Below are positions 61,501 to 64,000 of a stretch of DNA of 64,000 nt, in pieces. Under the pieces are notes generated by a model. That model saw only the letters and a list, made by a program, of their open reading frames with translations, was not told where the DNA came from and ran no database searches. Made by a program: the position numbers and the translations under genes. Origin of the DNA: Sipunculus nudus (lineage: Eukaryota > Annelida > Sipuncula > Golfingiida > Sipunculidae); the NCBI GenBank assembly GCA_026874595.1, contig CM049314.1, forward strand, positions 75,590,300 through 75,654,299, given 5' to 3'. Positions within the stretch are counted from its first letter, which is position 1. Every line of letters begins with the position of its first letter.

Positions 61501-63673
61501 GACCTCCTTTTGCTCACCTGTGACATTGAACTGGATGCGTATCTGGTCCTCCAGCTTTTTCAGCCCCAGTTCTTTACCTTGTTGGTCTTTTAATACCATT
61601 CCAATCATGGATGTGGACACATACTTTGATGATTCATGCCAGGCATGTGGATTTTGTTCCATCCAGAACACCTGTATATATACAAAGCATACTTCATGCA
61701 ATTTTATCCAGAAGATATCTTATATTAATAAAACATTTACAGATGTACCTTAATTTTACATTTACAATTCAACGATTCTTAAGCATTTTAATAGACCTGT
61801 GAACTGCCAATAAACTTTGGTTCTATTTATTAATGCCTTTAAATAAAATTCCAAGTTTTTAAATATTTTGAAGGAGGGGTATTTTAGATGCATGCTTTCT
61901 TTGATGGTGCTTATATGAACATTTAAATGTATTTCATACTGAAAAGTATTAAACAGTTCCTGCCATGCAATACTGCAATAACACTGAATTGATGTTATTG
62001 GGTTAATTTCCTCATTAAACAAAAGTAAAACTTACCTTTCATGTTTATCTTTTAGATCTATCCTTAAAAATTATTCAATTATACATTAATGACTTGCAGT
62101 GATAGTACAATGCATAATTATTTGATGCATTGTTACTGCTGAAATCTTTATGGAGGAGGGGGTACCAGGGTTTCTACTGGGGAAAGAAAATGTGTCAGTG
62201 TGTTTCCTTGGGGCAAAGACCCAATAGGGTAAGCAAGGTCCATGCTTCCCGTGGTGTGGATATCTGTGAAAACTCATAGTTGAATTTATAAGGTGGATGT
62301 TTGCAGCAGGGTTTATACCAGATAAGGGTTGCCTGCCTTGCATGTTCAAATAAAAAGTATACTCTCTCTTTGTGGAATTACAAATATATATATATATATA
62401 TATATTGTATTTACTTCGCAAGCATTGTACAACTAAATATATTAATAATGCAAGGCACTCATAACAGCTGGGATGTTGCGACCAATAGTCTGTAGGGATA
62501 GAGGAAACCAGCGAACTCTGAGAAAACCACCGACTATGGACCGGCCGCTTCAACCCTCTGAATATACCCACACCAGGAAAGCAGCAGACCTGGAGCAAAC
62601 CATCATCCACGGAAGAGCCGCTACATCCCTCTGAATATGGAATGCCCCAGAAAGAGAACCATACAGGCTCCTTCAAAGAAAAAAATAGTAAATTTAGTGG
62701 CCTCAATTTTGTGGCTGCTGACACTCTGTTAGTACACAATCTTAAGCAAGACTTACATGAAGGTTCAAGTCTATGTCCCCTCCATCTACTTCCTTTGGCA
62801 GTTCACATGTCAGGTCATTTTTACTGGGCACAGACAGTTTGACCTTGTAACCTGATGTGTCATCAGTGGTTGATACATTAATTTCTTTGCCAGAGAGACC
62901 TAGTGGTGTATTTTTCTCGATGTATAGCACCATCCCTTGCGTATTTATAGACATTCCCTCTTGGCCAACAACTTGAACTTCTGTCACAGTCTCAACTAAG
63001 TCGTTTACTATTGAATCCAGGGTGCCACTTATCTTTTTGGTCTGGAAAGAGTGACATTTACAATAAAATATACCATTTATGAAACCTTCCCACATTGGCA
63101 GGGATGCCTATTCAAGCTGAAAAGTTCATTTTTATATCAATATTTGATTCAAGATTTCTTTATCGAGACCATAAAGTTTTTTTCGATCTTCCGGTAATAT
63201 TTGTGCTATATCTCCAAAACAATAGTCTAAGGCCAGGGTGACAGGATCTACAGGTGACAGTTTGCACCCGTCATTTATTTTCGAACGTAGCCTTATTCTA
63301 AAGGTCACATACTTACAAGCCGTTACCTTTTATCACTTAGTTATGGACAAAAGGGAAGCTGCCCTCAATGACAACAGACCTCTAAGATTGACTCTGATTA
63401 TTTTTTAAAATAAAGTATACTTCATCATACTTCTGTGTTAAGAGATATTTATTCATAGACATATTTTTTTTTCTCTTTTACCATTTATAATTCTACCTTT
63501 TGCCCAAAGGAACATCACTAACCTTATTTTTCGCGTCATCTGCTGTTATGTTACCTCCAGTGATAGCTGCGAGTGTTGAATCAGCTTCTAGTTCAGTGGA
63601 GTTCATGTGAGTCACACGTTCCAGTATATACAAAGACGCACCAAGTACATTTGTTAGTCCTTTCAGCAGCTCT
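43880..63673 (-). CDS. Polycystin-1-like protein, copy B (GAIN/GPS, PLAT, channel; 5' partial)
   Basis: Thirteen exons join in frame on the minus strand: 63673-63523, 63041-62757, 61671-61518, 60670-60159, 58812-58588, 57533-57320, 53409-53346, 52272-51776, 51185-50984, 48482-48223, 47598-47294, 46635-46467 and 45090-43880. They give 1415 residues and a stop; the 5' part lies beyond 64000. Residues 1-386 form the C-terminal part of an extracellular GAIN-type region ending in a GPS with Trp351, Cys356, Cys366, Cys380, Cys382 and the His384-Leu385/Thr386 cleavage site. TM1 (about 411-431), PLAT (about 443-556) and the same ten-segment channel region as copy A follow. In this family the GAIN domain self-cleaves at HL/T and the two parts stay associated. 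The intact motif suggests that copy B can do so. Confidence 0.9.
46467..46635 (-). CDS. Copy B exon: TOP domain, first part
   Basis: It follows TTTTAG and begins VKNAQDVWEYLETTFF, ending GTPRIRQIRALIG at GTAAGT in phase 1. Nearly identical to copy A (9638-9806). Confidence 0.9.
47294..47598 (-). CDS. Copy B exon: linker, TM6, start of TOP domain
   Basis: It starts DSDTELLDQIKANRY after TTTGCAG and has the hydrophobic segment IFIYIPFLLVLAVVVYSHL. It ends VDGDYGGKKNFLK at GTGAGT in phase 0. The length is the same as in copy A. Confidence 0.88.
48223..48482 (-). CDS. Copy B exon: TM4-TM5
   Basis: It reads LPWWSLYCGWVLCVCISLVS onward, with the YGQGYGYRKSIEWA loop and a second hydrophobic segment. 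It has the same length and phases as copy A. LPWWS here replaces FPWWS in copy A and is closer to the usual family form. Confidence 0.88.
50100..50935 (-). repeat. Minisatellite in copy B, about 60-bp unit, about 14 copies
   Basis: The plus-strand unit GGTCTCTTCTGTCTCAGACA followed by GGAAAACATTGGTCATGAC recurs about 14 times. Because the unit is close to 60 bases, long minus-strand frames appear (for example 50667-50927, VMTNVFLSE-type repeats). They are repeat-derived and lie in the intron between the linker and TM4 exons, where copy A has a decayed array. Confidence 0.9.
50984..51185 (-). CDS. Copy B exon: hydrophilic linker
   Basis: It reads ESRESLVSGQPQDVADGHEE onward to ALKGQ/H at GTAAGT. 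It has 202 bases, one codon more than copy A. It is the most diverged shared exon. Confidence 0.85.
51776..52272 (-). CDS. Copy B exon: end of PLAT and TM2-TM3
   Basis: It begins YLKQVIVTDLQDKEVY after TTTTTCAG and has hydrophobic segments TCLLCFILAISVASVLF and MLIGLMASGVAVPVFTTLVQ. It ends SLPG/GTATGT in phase 1 and is the same length as copy A. Confidence 0.9.
52914..53183 (-). CDS. Candidate 270-base cassette exon of copy B inside the PLAT domain
   Basis: The minus strand has an acceptor TTGTTCAG, a fully open 270-base frame and a strong donor CTCAG/GTAAAG. Both boundaries are in phase 2, exactly the phase shared by the exons on either side (53346-53409 and 51776-52272). Inclusion would therefore add 90 residues (AFWEWAKEELIRFCVDLARN to VYDQKNL) and keep the frame, but would interrupt the PLAT core between PAW and YLKQ. 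A hydrophobic run (FLFVLQLSLVYCVLLCF) is included. The copy A equivalent (about 4690-4960) is broken. The family is unknown. It could also be a decaying foreign fragment whose phases fit by chance. Confidence 0.45.
53346..53409 (-). CDS. Copy B exon: PLAT second part
   Basis: It reads DLRHLKSIDIWHDCSGRDPA and W, with 64 bases as in copy A. The usual small residue after WHD is Cys here and Gly in copy A. Confidence 0.88.
53620..54160 (-). repeat. Intronic copies of the ~270-bp repeat family (reverse strand)
   Basis: Minus-strand units carry GGTGGYRCCACCT-like blocks and TGTATACATCTCGGAT-like text, matching the copy A arrays at 2800-3780 and 10860-12270. They are more diverged here. Confidence 0.6.
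54890..56115 (-). repeat. Dispersed 'GTGAGCTTATGTGATGG' repeat family, several copies
   Basis: At least three reverse-oriented copies contain AGTATGGGTT, GGCAGGAGCTAGCATCACC-like blocks and GTCGTCTGTC text. The family matches 2480-2795. It fills the copy B PLAT intron, which is therefore larger (3.9 kb) than in copy A (2.2 kb). A G-tract follows at about 56173-56188. Confidence 0.65.
56190..57300. other. Intron sequence, nothing recognised
   Basis: This is the remaining part of the intron between the two PLAT exons of copy B. A 101-residue minus-strand frame (56656-56961) has no motif or suitable splice sites. Confidence 0.5.
57320..57533 (-). CDS. Copy B exon: first half of PLAT domain
   Basis: It begins GDVKFLDDNTPGASHAYLVT after TTTGTAG and continues VLTGWRFQAG to LLLTG at GTAAGC in phase 1. 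It has 214 bases, as in copy A. Confidence 0.92.
58588..58812 (-). CDS. Copy B exon: GPS cleavage site and TM1
   Basis: This 75-codon phase 0-0 exon follows CATTGTAG. It holds CECDHLTEFSG, the end of the GPS motif, then TM1 (VPIVLCFLGLTWAGYFILMM) and a basic start of the cytoplasmic side (WARRRDMDDSQK). No equivalent exon is seen in the 2 kb upstream of the copy A PLAT exon. Confidence 0.92.
58985..59360 (-). repeat. Minisatellite, about 75-bp unit, five copies
   Basis: The plus-strand unit ATCATTATACTTATTCACTG followed by ACAGAACTAAAACATGGGTG and ATTATTACTGTGGTT recurs about five times in the intron upstream of the GPS/TM1 exon. Confidence 0.8.
60159..60670 (-). CDS. Copy B exon: GAIN-type region up to GPS cysteines
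   Basis: It starts EKVEYDEIEMNLNIT after TAACAG (phase 1 entry) and ends SWSTKGCQVGQMDQFTCQ at GTACAT in phase 0. The 'W.T.GC......TCQ' text is the first half of the GPS; its second half lies in the next exon. One potential N-glycosylation site (NIT) is visible. It has 512 bases. Confidence 0.9.
61518..61671 (-). CDS. Copy B exon: extracellular region
   Basis: It begins VFWMEQNPHAWHESSKYVST in phase 0 after TATACAG. It ends IRIQFNVT at ACAG/GTGAGC in phase 1, joining to EKVEY. The YVSTSMIGMVLKDQQGKEL-type text resembles GAIN-region strands of polycystin-1-like proteins. Confidence 0.85.
62757..63041 (-). CDS. Copy B exon: extracellular region
   Basis: This phase 0-0 exon of 95 codons, TKKISGTLDSIVNDLVETVT to DLNLH, follows CTTTCCAG and ends at GTAAGT. 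It encodes an amphipathic stretch, then beta-rich text (GMVLYIEKN), as in the GAIN N-terminal part of this family. Confidence 0.82.
63523..63673 (-). CDS. Copy B exon: most upstream exon seen
   Basis: It follows CTTCTTCCAG and enters one base into a codon, so earlier exons exist beyond the window. It reads ELLKGLTNVLGASLYILERV and ends ADDAKNK at GTTAGT in phase 0. Two possible N-glycosylation sites (NST, NIT) suit an extracellular position. The helical text suits the GAIN subdomain A region. Confidence 0.8.
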
Positions 63674-64000
63674 CTGGAAGAAGAAAGTAGAAAAGACTAA
63701 ACCGTTCCCATCTGAGTATTAACAATACACTGAAGAATAAGAATAAAATATAATGATTATTTCACAGTGTTCCAAAATTCATAATGTTTCATATGCACCA
63801 TACTGAGTATTTTATTTTTTGCCATGTCTTTAAAATCTTGCTTTATATAATACATATGCATGTGAACTACAAAGTGTCTTTGACCCAATTTAACTACTGA
63901 TTGCTGCCTTTTGACTCCATTTTAAATAAAAAAAAAACTGCAAAAAGTTATAATATTCTGTCAGAGAGTAATATCCTCTCAAAGTTTTTTTTCCAGATGA
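63674..64000. other. Upstream intron of copy B, no exon seen
   Basis: AT-rich sequence without a phase-compatible exon up to the window edge. Confidence 0.6.

Noticed and set aside
62086-62739. 217-residue minus-strand ORF inside a copy B intron
   Set aside because: It sits between verified exons 62757-63041 and 61518-61671, which join directly in frame. It contains a (TA)n-derived stretch and has no recognisable domain.

Overview
The window is eukaryotic and reads like an AT-rich marine invertebrate genome, most likely a mollusc and perhaps a bivalve. It has GT-AG introns, long stretches of decayed transposons, microsatellites, poly-C tracts and dispersed intronic repeat families. No bacterial operons, rRNA genes or CRISPR arrays were seen. 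The taxonomic guess is inference from gene type and repeat style.

The main content is two closely related polycystin-1-like (PKD1L-type) membrane protein genes lying tail to tail. Copy A is on the + strand. Eight exons between 2080 and 14217 encode the PLAT domain, ten transmembrane segments with the polycystin extracellular (TOP) domain between the sixth and seventh in family numbering, and the stop codon. Copy B is on the - strand. Thirteen exons between 63673 and 43880 add part of an extracellular GAIN region, the GPS autoproteolysis motif and TM1 upstream of the same PLAT/channel part. Both genes are open at their 5' ends in this window. Every splice junction was checked for reading phase, and seven of the eight shared exons have exactly the same length in both copies (the linker exon is 199 versus 202 bases). 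The terminal 344 residues differ at about 20 positions. Shared intron and 3' flanking sequence shows a large inverted duplication with arms of roughly 1.88-15.5 kb and 42.6-57.7 kb around a spacer of about 27 kb.

The spacer holds no recognisable intact host gene. In order it contains orphan ORF pieces (16.3-18.0 kb), a hAT-like non-autonomous element (18664-19824), a LINE fragment in a head-to-head (5'-inverted) arrangement (about 21.3-22.8 kb), a CACTA-like DNA transposon about 9.2 kb long with arrays of a short palindromic motif at both ends (24220-33408), a second broken LINE (about 35.8-37.26 kb), and one cysteine-containing exon-like ORF at 38792-39123.

The least expected items lie inside the polycystin genes. 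One is a phase-compatible 270-base cassette exon candidate that would split the PLAT domain of copy B; it is destroyed in copy A. Another is a second candidate exon, open in copy A and broken in copy B. A third is a remnant of a duplicated C-terminal coding block downstream of both genes. The pore segment aligns with a Lys at the position where PKD2-type channels carry the selectivity-filter Asp.
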